A stretch of DNA of 64,000 nucleotides, taken from NCBI GenBank assembly GCA_030374805.1, contig JARGSG010000032.1, positions 186,001 through 250,000 of the forward strand, in the 5' to 3' direction. The DNA comes from Gracilaria gracilis (taxonomy: Eukaryota; Rhodophyta; Florideophyceae; Gracilariales; Gracilariaceae). Both the position numbers and the translations under genes were made by a program. This document shows positions 44,995 through 56,639 of the stretch, one piece after another; the stretch's first letter is position 1, and every line of letters begins with the position of its first letter. Under the pieces are notes generated by a model that was not told the origin of the DNA, ran no database searches, and saw only the letters and a program-made list of their open reading frames with translations.

Positions 44995-46060
44995 AAGTCC
45001 CGTCCACAATTTTCCACATCAACATCAAGTTTAAAGCGCCCAAAATGTGGCATGAAGTTCCGAAGAAAGTCCAATGGAATTCAAAAGACAAACTAGAATA
45101 GAGCAGTACAGCTGACATCGAATACATAAATACGTCGCAGACTGACCTTTGCAGCCTGAAAAACTCAAGCTCTTTCTCCTCGATGTTTGGAACCGTTCAA
45201 CCTCTTTGAACGCGTACTTCTTGACCTCCTTAATTTCATGAAGTCTGAACTTCATGCACCACCGTACCCATTCCTGCCGTTCTGTAGGCGCGAACCCTTC
45301 AAGATCAAGTTTACGCTTCAAGGTACCCTGCAGGGGTGAGCTCTTGGTCTAAATGAGCGACAACTATCCACCACCGATTGCATGTTCACGTTGAGCATGA
45401 CCGCGCCCACGTTTTTTGAAGCGCCCGACGAAACGCCCGATGGCGAAGCATGTTTCTCACAGAGCATTGCATCAAATCCGTAATGCGCCTGATGGTGCCC
45501 GCCTTCGGGTCATGCTCTGGCATGGGAAAAACAACGGGGGCTTTGCTGCCCGACCCTTATATTCCCCAGGTCACTAAGCAATCTGTCTTTACGCTGCCGC
45601 CCATATTTACATGCAGCGAGTACGATGGAGAGCAGTACGCGAACTGAAGGCGCAAGGACGGTGCTTCACCAGGCATTTTATCTCCTTCCTGGGGGCACGG
45701 AGCTGCATTTCTAGCTGTACGACGTTGGACATCACTTATTCAGCTTTTATAGCGGGCTCGGTAATCATTTGCAGCGCGGTGACGCCCGCAATCATTTCAT
45801 GTATCTCTCGCTGCGCCTCGCATCGGTGCGGTTTGTCGCGCATAGTCGAATGCGTCGACGACGCTATTTAGACCATTGGCAGCCAGTGACTGCGGCGATT
45901 GCGCACGCCTGCCTCCGCGAGCCACACCTAGCAAGCGGTTGAGGCGCTTCCTCCCAGCCACCTCTGTGAGACGCATAGTTTCAGTCACAGCAGCGGCAGG
46001 ACCGCCATTGCAATTAGCAATGAAGAATTATGAGTAGAGCATCTGCATATGCGCAGGCCA
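44995..46060. other. Spacer with one unidentified minus-strand frame
   Basis: Minus strand 45321-45031 encodes LDLEGFAPTERQEWVRWCMK and FRLHEIKEVKKYAFKEVERF, which look protein-like, but I cannot name a family. From 45480 the sequence becomes GC-rich. Confidence 0.25.
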
Positions 46061-48200
46061 ACTAGGGCTTCACGAACGCTGCGTGCCAGTCGCCCGTGTC
46101 GAAGCCCAGTGCCTGCCACCCACGCGCTGTCAAGAGTTGCTGCGCGCCGTTGTCGCGCGCCAGCTGCTGCGCGCGGTCGCTCTCGCCATCGTCCACCAGC
46201 AGCGCCGTGCTGCCCATCTCATGGTGCACCAGTTTGTCGTCTGCCACGTCGTGAAGCTCCATCTGCAGCTCCGCGTTGCCAACGCCTGCGCATGTGCCCT
46301 CGTCTATGCCCACGCGCAAGTGCGACTGCGCGGTGCGAGCGCCAAATCCGAAGCGTCAGTCTTACAGCTGTCGCCACATAGTGCTGTTGCACGCGCGCAG
46401 CATGTGAGCCAGCTCCGAGTGCGGGTGCCGTAGCAGGGGGCGGTCGGCGGGCAAAAGATGGCACACCCCCTTGCCCAGCGTCTCTTCCGGCAGCGCAAAC
46501 GGCAACATACCGTGCGTATCTTTTCGTCACCGTTGCTGCGACCGCAACTTTTGCGCGCGCAATGGATAACGAGGGATGGACGCCCCCAATTTCTTCGCTG
46601 CGGCCCGGTGCTCTGCCTTTCATATGAAAAGCCAGTAAATGGTGGTTTTCTACAGGCACGGTGGGACTAAAACCCATCGAAGGCTTACAGTATCTGCCCA
46701 GGCTTGCCAATGAAATCAAGGCGCGCGCGCGTCACGCTTCTCCGTTCCTTGCCGCTACGCCGCGCATCTACCGCAACTCCTCCATGGCACGTGAGAAGCT
46801 TCGCCACCCACAAGGCTACCACACGTCCCGACCTGCTCGACTGGAAGCCGCTGCAGACTGCCAGCTTCCCGCGCTAAGACACGCCGCTGGCGCTACCGCT
46901 ACTGCTGCTACCACTGCCGCTGTCGCTGGCACCACCCGCCAACGCCGACGCCGACGCCCGCCGCCGCCTCGTGCTGCTGTACGAGATCAGCCTGGACGCG
47001 CAGAGCGCCTTCGCAGTCGAAGAAAACAAGGCGAGCTGCCTGCTCAACCTCAGCACGGACGAGACCGCAACTGCCTCGACCACGTTGACACCCGCTTCGT
47101 GCTCGCCACACACCATGATCAGTACAGCTCGTTCGGCCCATCCAGGGCCATTTCTTCGCACCCACCGTTCATCGAATTCATGCATCCACTTTGCCGTACC
47201 ATGAGCCCAACACTGAGCTGTATACCATCGCCATGGGTACGGCGGTCGCTCTGCACAACCACGTGAGCATGTAACACGTCCGCATGCACTTCAACTCCGT
47301 CCCGCTCGCCTTCTTCTTGCTCGCCTGTGCGCAGCACGGCTCGATGCAGTTCGTGCGCAGCACCAAATCAATCCAGATCTGGTATCACTCGCCACCGCAG
47401 CCTAAGCTCTCCCAACAGGCACTGGGCGCCGCCAAACTGCGCGTTGCCAGGTGGATTGTGCATGCGCGCACCAGCGCGTGCGTCGCGCCTGTCGCGATCT
47501 CCTTTACGAATGGCTCGGTGTCTGACACCTTCCACTGCACTGTGCCCGATCGAGACTGCCACAGCTACGCGCCGTTTCTGCCGCGCCTGCGTGAAACCAC
47601 CGCGCTCACCGCGTATGTCTTCGTCGCGCACCTACTGCTCTAGAAGCGCCATTCTGGCGCACAGCCTCTCATCCAGCAACAGACCGAACGAGCGACTGCG
47701 CTCGTTCTTCTTCACAGGGTTGGTGGCGGCCGAAGCGTCGTTGAGGGGCGCGTGCAGTGACTTAGGAGCCTAAAACCACTCCTAAAGGACGATAAATTGC
47801 GCGCGTGGTGTTGGCGGCCCCTGGCATGCGCTTGGTGCGAATGACGCTGGCGTCACTAAAGGCGACAGCTGCAGCAAAGACGACAGCGAGCCCATTACGG
47901 CGATGCAGTGCAACCCCGCAGCATAGATGACTATGAAGATTAGTCCGGAAGCGCCGTTTGCCAGCGTGTGCCCGCACACGTGCGTTCGATGGCACCGCTT
48001 GCGCCATAAAGGCGCAAATCGTGCTCTTGGTCATGCACGTCACCCATTATGGAGCTCCCGTTGTTGCTATCGCCATGATCACCTCCGCCGTCGTGGTCAT
48101 CAACGCATCCGCTATCGTTGTAGCCGCCCTCATCATCTCTTGCTCCACCAATGGCATCCCTTCATGAACCGCCACTGTCGCAACCGCCGTACTGGACCTC
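46061..48200. pseudogene. GC-rich degenerate coding region, identity unresolved
   Basis: On the minus strand at 46319-46062 a C2-like stretch can be read (LQMELHDVADDKLVHHEMGS). On the plus strand, pieces in changing frames read like one protein: LVLLYEISLDAQSAFAVEEN (about 46960), LDHVDTRFVLATHHDQYSSF (about 47080), TELYTIAMGTAVALHNHVSM (about 47220), FTNGSVSDTFHCTVPDRDCH (about 47505). At 48010-48140 there are two hydrophobic segments (QIVLLVMHVTHYGAPVVAIA; SAIVVAALIISC) like membrane helices. Frame changes at least every 150-300 bp. The GC-rich codon use resembles the copine-like and hydrolase relics at 56.6-58.6 kb. A multi-pass membrane protein is a guess. Confidence 0.25.
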
Positions 48201-48507
48201 CTCTTGGTTGAAAAGCGGCGTCAAAAGCTGGCCGCGTCCCAAGCACTGCCACGCCACAGCAACAGCAGGACGCGCGCGAACACGGCGGTCAAATGGCAAC
48301 CGCTTGCTCATTCGCCTACGCCTGGTGTCAGCGCTCGTGCCGCCGCCTGCCCACTACCCACTGCGAGTGTCTGAGCTCGTGCCCACACTTACGCTTCTAC
48401 TGGCACGACGAGCTTCGCTCTTCGCTTTAAACGCGGTCTCCTCTTCCCCAAAATGCGTCGCCCCTGCTCCCTCGTCTTCTATTCTTGAGTTGCCATGCTT
48501 TCCCGTC

Positions 48508-50832
48508 ATGGATAAGAAGCGCACCGCGATTTATGTACTCCGCTACGCAGTCTTGGCCTCCAAGCACTTTTGCTTAGAATGCACCGACGCCGTTTCTCCA
48601 GGCTGCTCTCCAGATGACGCCCATCCCGATGCAATCATCACGTTGCAGCGCACTCAGCCCTCCACAAGGATCTTCGAGCAAAAGCGCGATCTACTGTGGC
48701 TCCGTGAGGAAGTTGACCAATTGCGCAACCCGTCTTAGTGCTAGATGCTGCCCCAGACTCCCTTCTGTATCACATGTGTGACATCGGAAAGAATCTCACT
48801 CTTTCCCTCGCCTGACTTGGCCTTACCTACTAACTCGATCCTGCTCAGCTCCCAAATGCGGCTGTCATGCTCAACGTCGAAGTCTTCAAAAGCGAACCAC
48901 TTGAAATAATCCCGCCGCCCTCAAGAAGCTCATGACAAAGATCATCCTCAACACTGGACAGAATCGGCTGCATCCACTGTTGATTCGGGAGATACGGATG
49001 CTGGCGCTGTACCGCACAGACTGCTAAGGAAAGTTTCCGATCAGCTTAAACGCTATTCTGAATGAGATAAACGGAGCCGTGTGTCCTTCAAAACGTTTGG
49101 AGACCAGTACGATTATCTCCGTGCCAAATTATCTCTGCATCTTCGCGGGGTAGTTGATATTGAAGGAGAAGAAGGTTGCACATAGTTCAAACAAGCTCGA
49201 CGATTCAAAGAGCAGCGACGAAACAAACGCGTATCCTAGATCTGATGTTAAAATCTAGGATAACCTGAACACGTGAAACTCTCTTCCAGCGTTGGCTACT
49301 GATTGGAAAGCTCTTTAGATAGTAAATGCCTTAAGTAGGAGGCGGATCGAGGAAATCATGCAGTTTGAGCAAGAAAACAAGGGTCTCATATTTGAAAATG
49401 AAGGGGTGAGAGCCGCGGTTTCCAAACGAGAAGCTAGAATGGTACCCATTAAGATCATGCTCCACACGGGAATGTCGAAAACAATGGATGCAAACTTGTA
49501 GCAGTTATACCTGAAGGAATTAACGTTGCAGCTGGGAAAGGCCCCCTACATCAAGTTGCACGAAGCTGAGAGAAAGCATACCGAAGAGCAGCGGGCAGAA
49601 GCTAAGGCTAGTGATAAGAAAGCTATGGAAGACTTGCGACGCCAGATGGATGAGCTACGCTGGATTGCGGACCTCGCAAAGGAAGAAAAAGGCAAAGTAG
49701 CTATACCACACGAAGTCAGAAAGATGGAAGTAGGCGCCGCCTCCGCTGTGATAAAAGCTGCTGAGAAGCGAACCAAGATGACCGAGTAGATGCGTGGAAA
49801 GCTCAAGAAAGCAAAGAAGGAGCTGTCGAGCGATGTTAAGTGTTTGCGCACAAAAGTAGTGGGATATGAGGCAAGGAGCAAAGCAAATGAATCGGCAAGT
49901 ATTGAGTTCTTCGAATATTTTGCGTGTTACATGTGCTGAAAGGCACTGAGGTTCAAAAACAGATTTCCTAGCTTCCTTCGTGCTTTCTTCACACAAATTC
50001 CACGCCGATGGTCATGATTTACTGACAAAACTGCATGAATACATCGAGTAGGAACGTTCGAAGTCTGCTGGGCTCATGCGAGAAGTAGAGTCGGTGTCTA
50101 ACATGTTTGGAGAGCTCGAAAGCGAGAACGAAAAGCTCTTTCGACTGCTGAACGAGAAAGAGCAAGTTCTTTCTAAATTCATGGCGGAACGTTTGCGCGA
50201 GAGGCAACTGCTTGTCACTATAAAGCAGGAGACCCAAGTTTTGTGCCGAAGTCGAGAGGTGGATAATGATAAAATCAAAGCTCTAGCACACACTGTGGCA
50301 CCCAGTAAGAAAGCAATGCAGGAAGAGAGTACAGCGTCTTTGAGAGCACAATAAGAAGCTCGCGAACTTACATCCCTGCAAGAGAAGAAAAGGATTGCAG
50401 ACGATGCCATACTGTCATCTCGGACAGCGAATGCAGAGAAAGATGAAATGAAAAGTGAAAAAGACGTTTATGCGAATGAAGTAGAAGAAATACAGGGCAG
50501 CGTAAGTGCAGATAAGTTCGAATCAAATCGGTTACAGCAACAGCTGGGGAAATGAAGCAAAAGCACAAGACTTGAATGGGGACCTGGAGGGATCCAACCG
50601 GAATTGTCGTTCAGGAAGCACACACACTGTACGAGACGAAATCATCAGGGAACTCCAAAAGAAGCTTAACTGCTCCATTGTTACAATCAAAGCGGATTAA
50701 TTAGTTCTCCATAGATGTGGGCATCCCCTCAGCTGGCAATGAACATACAACTTGATTGCAACCTGAAATCGGAAGTGTCCTATATGCGGGGAAACCGTTC
50801 GCAGAAATGATATCCGTACTTTGTTCTTCTAG
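48508..50832 (+). pseudogene. BRE1 (RNF20/RNF40/HUB-type E3 ubiquitin ligase) relic
   Basis: Plus strand from ATG 48508 (MDKKRTAIYVLR) to TAG 50830-50832. Near the start DAIITLQRTQPSTRIFEQKR fits the N-terminal coiled coil of BRE1. A long coiled coil follows in broken frames (49526-49789 with EAERKHTEEQRAEAKASDKK). At 50076-50354, REVESVSNMFGELESENEKL plus FRLLNEKEQVLSKFMAERLR matches the EIxxxxxAFEDMQxQNxRLLxxL segment of RNF20/40. The end is a RING remnant: LNCS, LVLHRCGHPLSWQ*T, and NRKCPICGETVRRNDIRTLF, the characteristic C-terminus. One RING cysteine codon is a TGA and an Arg-type position another. Length (about 775 codons) fits the family. BRE1 monoubiquitinates histone H2B; this copy cannot. 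Confidence 0.82.
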
Positions 50833-52892
50833 CCATTGCAGAGGTATGGTGCTATCTGCAGGTTTTGATTTGACGTGAACACCTTTGATAGTGTATGAAA
50901 TGACACTCTCATGGTTTCAGACGGAGCTTCGCTCCTAAATTTGGATAGAGTATGCAATGGTTTCTTCCATGTCTCTGTTATTGCTGTGGTTCCCATGCAC
51001 CGTATGAACCAAAAAAGGCAGCGGGTACAGTTAGTGCACCTTGACCAAGTAGGTGGGCTTGATTTTTCCATACCCAAGGGTTTCTGACAATTGTCTGGGA
51101 CTTTCCCGATGCGCGGCTGCCTCGTAGAAGGATACCTCTCAAACCTATCAGTGGGCCAGAATATGTTGTCTCCCTTATATTGTGTGTGTCGGCCTGGATA
51201 ATTATTATTAACCTGAAATTCTAGAGCGATCGACAATCGTTTTTGCTTGGATGAAATGCCTGGTAATTTCAGCATGCAGAAAATTTGAAGCACCAGAGTT
51301 TCCTGAAAATGACGAGCCTTAGATGATTCGAAAGTTCGTGTGGATTCATCCGTTACTTTCGGGACTCACCTGATGCATAATTTTTAGCCTTACTGGTTTT
51401 AGTATAATTTCTCAACACCGATGGAGCTTCTAATGATACCGGCAAGTACAAACTTTTTTCTCTAGTATTCAAATTGGTTTGTGTCTCATTTTGTGTAACA
51501 ACACGTATGATCTTTGTGACCTTTTTTTCGTTTAGGATCATCAAACGCGTTCACGAAAGTGCGATACAGAAGAGAGTCCGTGTATGCGAGAGAGAAATGT
51601 ACTTGCAACTACGAAGCGTGATGGGGTCTAGCGCCCATGCGCTTGCCTTGTTTCTCGAGAATATTCCTCGCCGTAACATCTAAATCCCATCCACATGTCT
51701 GAGATAAGTACCTGCACTACTCTTCTTCTGTTCCCACGCAAATATGCGTTCTGGTTGAAGGGATTGGCTATGTGGTAGTACTCTCTACTTCTGCCATTCT
51801 TTATCGCATTTATGGTGAGTGTTGTAGGAAGGCTTGGGTCTCTTAGCCAACTTAATACGAGTCACCAGGGATTCGTAAGATCCCAGAAGGCCCACATGTC
51901 TTCGGCCTAGCTTCACACATTGAGAACGAGTCTTGTCGTAAATACAGTTCTGGTTGGGCGACTAGATTTGACGAGAGTTTCGGTCAAGAAGGGCATCATT
52001 CAGCACTTCTCATTAGAGCATCCGACAGCTACTACTTGAGCTGAACAAGCTGAAGGCAGATGTATTGATAGATATATGAAGGTTGACCAAGTGAAAGCTT
52101 TCGAGGCAATGAGATTGATTGAATATGTTCCGGCTTGACCCTTACCAGTCCAATCGCTCGAACTCGGTCAAAGTTTTTTGCTGTACATTTTAAAGCCACT
52201 CTGAACCATGAAGTCAAGGAATGATTCTGAACTTATTGTTGCGTAACTATATTACATATAAACTTCACGACCAAGCGGAAACATTATTGTCTCAAGCAAC
52301 CTTTCCGAATACGAGAAGCAACAACCAATTGAATCGATAGCTATACTACACAGAACGCGTGAATGCGTCCATTTGAATTATTATTAAGTGCTTTGGAACT
52401 TGCAGCAGGCCTTGAGGAAAGCCAATGAAGGTGTATTCCGCGGCGATCTTCTGCCAAATTACCCGATCCTCACTTCGTGAAAAACAGAACGTTACCTCTT
52501 TTCGGATGGGGAGCGAACTGCAGAGGTAGATCGCTCACGTTCTTCGGCAGCTCTAACGATAGTCCGCAAGCTTGCATCACTACAATTCTTCTCTTCCACA
52601 CGCGCGATTGGTTCCTTTCTTCTAGCGCATGCCCTGAAACCGCTAGTGCTCTGTTGTCTGCCCTCGAAAACCCGCGCGACCACAAACACAAGCCAAAGAA
52701 TTTAGTACATCACCACCAACACATCATGCTCCCGATACGGCTGGAAGGACTAACGCCACATATTCAATACAAATTCCCCCCCCCCCTTTTTCGTGATCAA
52801 TGGCAAATCATTTTCAATTGAGCTGCTGCTTCACACCCTCCCACACAAGCCATTTTGCGTAATATCTCGTTCTTTGTGGATGGAACATCACC
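50833..52892. other. AT-rich stretch without a supported gene
   Basis: Frames at 51293-50829 (minus) and 51474-51683 (plus) show no domain. 52455-52700 is GC-richer and directly precedes the dehydrogenase relic; it may be its promoter region. Confidence 0.3.
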
Positions 52893-54000
52893 ATGCGCTT
52901 CCAAGCCATACGACTAGCTCTCATACCTCTTCTTTCCTACATCTCCTTGGCAGCCCACTCTATTAGCATACCAATCATCACAGGTGTGCTCAATGTTTAC
53001 GCTGCACTGCCAACGCCATTAACGAGGTATCCACACAAAGAAGTGTAAAAATGTTTCTTGATGTCGAGGAATCAATCAGTTGTCATACCGATTGCTTCCT
53101 AAACACATTAAACAAGATGCATGGCGGCATCTGAAGCATTGAATTCCATCCAAGTCACAGAATTATAGGTATGTTCTACATTTCTGCAGTAAAGTCTCGC
53201 CTGAAAGACCCGTCAAATCTACAGTATGTCTCCGACTTCTCGGATCCAATTGGTGCAGACAGTGTGCTTCTCGGGTTCAAGTACGGCTCTAGCATAAGCA
53301 GAGTAAACCCACGTTCGTATCGCAACGTATTACGTATCAGCATGCCAAAGTTTGATCACCTTATCAAACAGATGGCCTTCTTTGCTTCGCACTTGTACAT
53401 TGCCAACGATGAAGGCTCGATGCAATCTGCATCGGCCGGTGGCAGAGAGAACAATGATGCTCTAGGCAAAATCCTTCGCATTGACCCAGTACAACGATTC
53501 AACCAGCGATACAGTGTGCCTTCTTCCAATCCAATTGTAAAACGGTCATTGTTTTCTGCAGAATTGTACGCAGTCGGTTTCCGTAATCAGCATCATATCG
53601 GAATCGGCAGGAGAGGCACTCAGTATGCGGCGGAAACAACACGCGGAAACATCGAAGAGGTGAATCTGGTTGTCGCCGGCGGTAAGTACGGTTGGCCACA
53701 CCGGGAAGGAATATTTGTTCACAAAAATGGGTGAGAACTGACCGACTGCATCAGCACTTTGCTTGGAAACGACGCCCACTCGGTTACATCTACCCTGCCA
53801 CGCATGTAGAGCACCATGAAAATGTAGGTACCGGGTCGTCCAGCAGACGATCGACAGTAGCTGCCCAGTCTAAAACGCCTCACCCATGTCCGGAAATTAT
53901 TACAAGGCAGACTTACTGAAGAGCGGCAGACTGTTCTAATCACGGATCTCCCAGCTGCGAAGGGCGAGGCCGATGGGCAGCCCGTCAATACTGACGCAGG
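52893..54000 (+). pseudogene. Glucose/sorbosone dehydrogenase-like (HHIP-like) secreted protein relic
   Basis: Starts at ATG 52893 with a signal peptide (MRFQAIRLALIPLLSYISLA). After a frame change near 53045: MFLDVEESIS, a TGA, and SIEFHPSHRIIGMFYIS, matching the family's FLDxxxxV...LGLAFHPxF...FY. Then FASHLYIANDEGSM, GKILRIDPVQRFNQRYSVPS, LFSAELYAVGFRNQHHIGIG and GNIEEVNLVVAGGKYGWPHR, the EIYAYGLRNP...GxxxxEEINxVxxGGNYGWP signature. Further shifts after 53734 lead to PLGYIYPATHVEHHE and GNYYKADLLKSGRLF. Family members are beta-propeller, PQQ-type sugar oxidoreductases or hedgehog-interacting-like proteins acting outside the cell. Three or more frame changes make it non-functional. Confidence 0.8.
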
Positions 54001-54990
54001 GGTGCCCGCTTCTGGCAACGATTTTTCCCGAGAAGCATGAGGACGTCGTGGTTTGCCACTTTTGCCGATGTAGCGAGTCTTGACGAGGAGCCATTCAGGG
54101 GCTGACGCGCAGACAATTGCTTTGGGCGAGGGGCTCAAAGAGTATGGATCACTTTCGGTACGAAAAGTAGGCAAAAACATACTCTCGAGAACATGAACGG
54201 CTATGTCCTGGCCACCAGCTACCTGTTGATCTACCAGCGGACATATTCTGACCCAACTAGATAACTCCAAAAATCACTCCGTGCCACGAGGCCATTTCCA
54301 GGACACATTTCGGCACATGCAGTCAATTTTCGAACCTATATTGGCCCTCTACAGGACCCATCTGGCCCAGAACCACTGTTCGTAGGGACTTGTTCGTTCT
54401 GCGGCAAGACGATCCACCATTATAGAACAGTCTTAATCAATATATACAGTTACATTATGCACGCGGTACCTAGCTTCAATATCTCCAGATTGAAATGGCA
54501 CGTATACTTTTTTTTATGTGTTAGAACTAGATAAGAGCAGTTGATTCTGAGGCCCGTTCTTAACAGAGCATGAACTCATGAATGGGGCAAAAACATGTAC
54601 GAGGAATAATTTGAGTTTTCTAACTTTACCTCTGTAAATTGAAGCCCAAACTTGCCCTGGGACCTTCCCTTTTGTACCCCTAGTGGGCAGTGCTCTCCAT
54701 GTACGTATGCACAATGTGCATACAGGAGCCCGTATCTTGCGGCCACCGTGCCGCGGCACCATGCCTTCGTACAAGGTATTGTACGGTCATGTTCGTGCTT
54801 ACCGTCGTTTTTTCCCTAAAAACACTACGCTAGAGCGCAGAGGCCCGAAGAAGCGTTGATCCGATTTGTATCAATGCCGCTATCACAAAGACACATCTTT
54901 GTCACCTTTAAATTGGCCGTCTAGGGGAGGTGACTCGACGCTATTTCTGCTTTCAAACGTACGTTTCTACCTGCTCCTATACCATTATAT
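54001..54990. other. Intergenic stretch without a supported gene
   Basis: No domain in any frame. The left end of the Harbinger element should lie in the right-hand part, but no inverted repeat was recognised. Confidence 0.3.
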
Positions 54991-56043
54991 ATGGCAGCGT
55001 TTATATCTAACAGCGGATCTACCAACACGATTTTCCTCAGATCATGCGTAGTTGTCGACTTCTACCGCACTGCATTTAACGCATTCCGAGGCGCGTACCC
55101 CATTGAAAAACCGACTACCCGGCGTCGATCTGCTGTGGTACATCCGGCTGCAGTTTTTGATGACATCAAGAGGAAGCTAAATGCAGCGTCTTTCAAACGC
55201 GCGTTCCGCGTCTCTAAAGAAGTGTTCGAGATACTTCATGAAAAGGTGCCACCGCATTTGTAAAAGAATCTGGAAATGGGAGAGCGTTCTAAGAGAAAGA
55301 CCGTCCTTCCAAATACGCGCTTAGCAATCACGCTAAGAAGGCTAGCTGGCGGTAGCTATCTCGATGTGATGATCGGTTTCAGCGTTGGACAGAGTACAGC
55401 CTACTCAATATTTCACGAAACGTGAAAAGTTCTTATGAAGATGTTGCGATTGCCCGGAATTCCTTCTACGCTTGGGGGCCTCAATGACCTTGCGCTTGGC
55501 TTTAAGCACTCTAGGAAGCGGATGAGTCCGTTTTATGGATGCATTGGTGCATTAGACGGAATTGCTCTCAAGATCAGGAAGCCTTCGTGTCGCTACGCCG
55601 CAGCGTACTACTGCCGTAAGGGGTTTTACGCACTGCCTGTCCAGGCTCTTGTGGATTCATTGTACCGATTTATGGACGTCTCTATACGCTGCGTTGGGTC
55701 TACTCATGATGCGTTAGCTCACTCTGTTTCGAGGCTAGGTAAGTATCTGGCCGATAGAAAACTTCCGTTGGAATTCTGGATTGCAGGGGACGAAGCATAC
55801 GTTTGCACAGAGAGCCTCATATCACCCATTACCATGTCGCAGATTAAACATCCGTGGCAGGACGCCTTTAATTTCTTCCTGTCGTCGCTTCGAATTCACG
55901 TGGAACAAGCGTTCGGTATGCTTGTTGCACGTTGGCGGATTCTGAGCAGTTTGGAGTTCGATGTATCGGTAAATTCCGAGATTATCGTCGTTTGTATGAA
56001 GCTCCACAACTTACTGCGTGGACCACAAGGATGCAGGCTGTAG
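54991..56043 (+). pseudogene. PIF/Harbinger (DDE_Tnp_4-type) transposase, lightly decayed
   Basis: Plus strand, about 350 codons in one frame with two in-frame stops (TAA 55261-55263, TGA about 55423-55425). N-terminal part: FKRAFRVSKEVFEILHEKV and LAITLRRLAGGSYLDVMIGF with STAYSIFHET, the helical region that precedes the nuclease. Catalytic core: FYGCIGALDGIALKIRKPS (first Asp), RFMDVSIRCVGSTHDALAHS (second Asp, with the family's GSxHD), and SLRIHVEQAFGMLVARWRIL (catalytic Glu). A following frame at 56018-56254 (EVCQRNDEVRAWYDTCKSRS) may be its C-terminus after a shift or the accessory Myb-like gene. Such enzymes move elements with 3 bp target duplications; the ends were not located. Confidence 0.88.
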
Positions 56044-56344
56044 AGATGTGACAGAGGACGAGGTCTGTCAACGTAATGATGAAGTGCGTGCGTGGTATGA
56101 CACATGCAAGTCACGGAGTTGGGAAGTAGAGGATTCTGACTCCCCTACGTCGTCCATCCCGTGCAAACGAGAGGATCTTGTTGCAATAAAAAAAAAGGGT
56201 CTCAAGCGACCCTCTATTCTTGGGGTGCCAACTGTGTGCAACGGAGACTGGTGAAATATTCAGGCATGCCCAGTAAACTGCAATCTCTTTTACTTTACCT
56301 TTTGCTCCTATTTATCTCGTTGAAGGCACTTTCCCGCCGTTCAT

Positions 56345-56625
56345 GCGCAGGTCTAACGTTCCCGAAGCGGCAAAATGCTCTCCATCATTTTAAATACGAG
56401 CGCATACATCCATCCCGTAGCAAGTTGCTTGACGCCCATCAGATTCAGGATCTAATACATACACGCAAATCGCATGTAATACACTCTTGATTGCCAACAA
56501 CCCTTCACGTCTACCGTGAAAGAACAAGCCATCAAACACGCACAACACCGTCTGTCGTTCAAACAATGGCCGATTATCCTGCCGCCGTACCAGAAAATGC
56601 TCTGTACTGCATAATACCGCCATTT
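56345..56625 (-). pseudogene. Stray fragment of importin-5
   Basis: Minus strand. The frame reads RRQDNRPLFERQTVLCVFDG, LFFHGRREGLLAIKSVLH, YVLDPESDGRQATCYGMDVC, then a TAA and DGEHFAASGT. It parallels LQDNRPSYERQATLCVFDDL...DPDPDVRQAACYGMGVC...GGEHFAASAT in the importin gene at 59.45-59.73 kb of this window, same strand. About 280 bp only; both ends are abrupt. It lies directly next to the copine-like relic. Confidence 0.85.
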
Positions 56626-56639
56626 TTCTTGCTGCTGAT

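Noticed and set aside
46061..46320. Second copine gene from the LQMELHDVADDKLVHHEMGS stretch
   Set aside because: C2-like only in outline; no second motif could be read in the flanks.
53719..54270. 183-codon minus-strand frame
   Set aside because: It is the shadow of the dehydrogenase relic, whose motifs lie on the plus strand.
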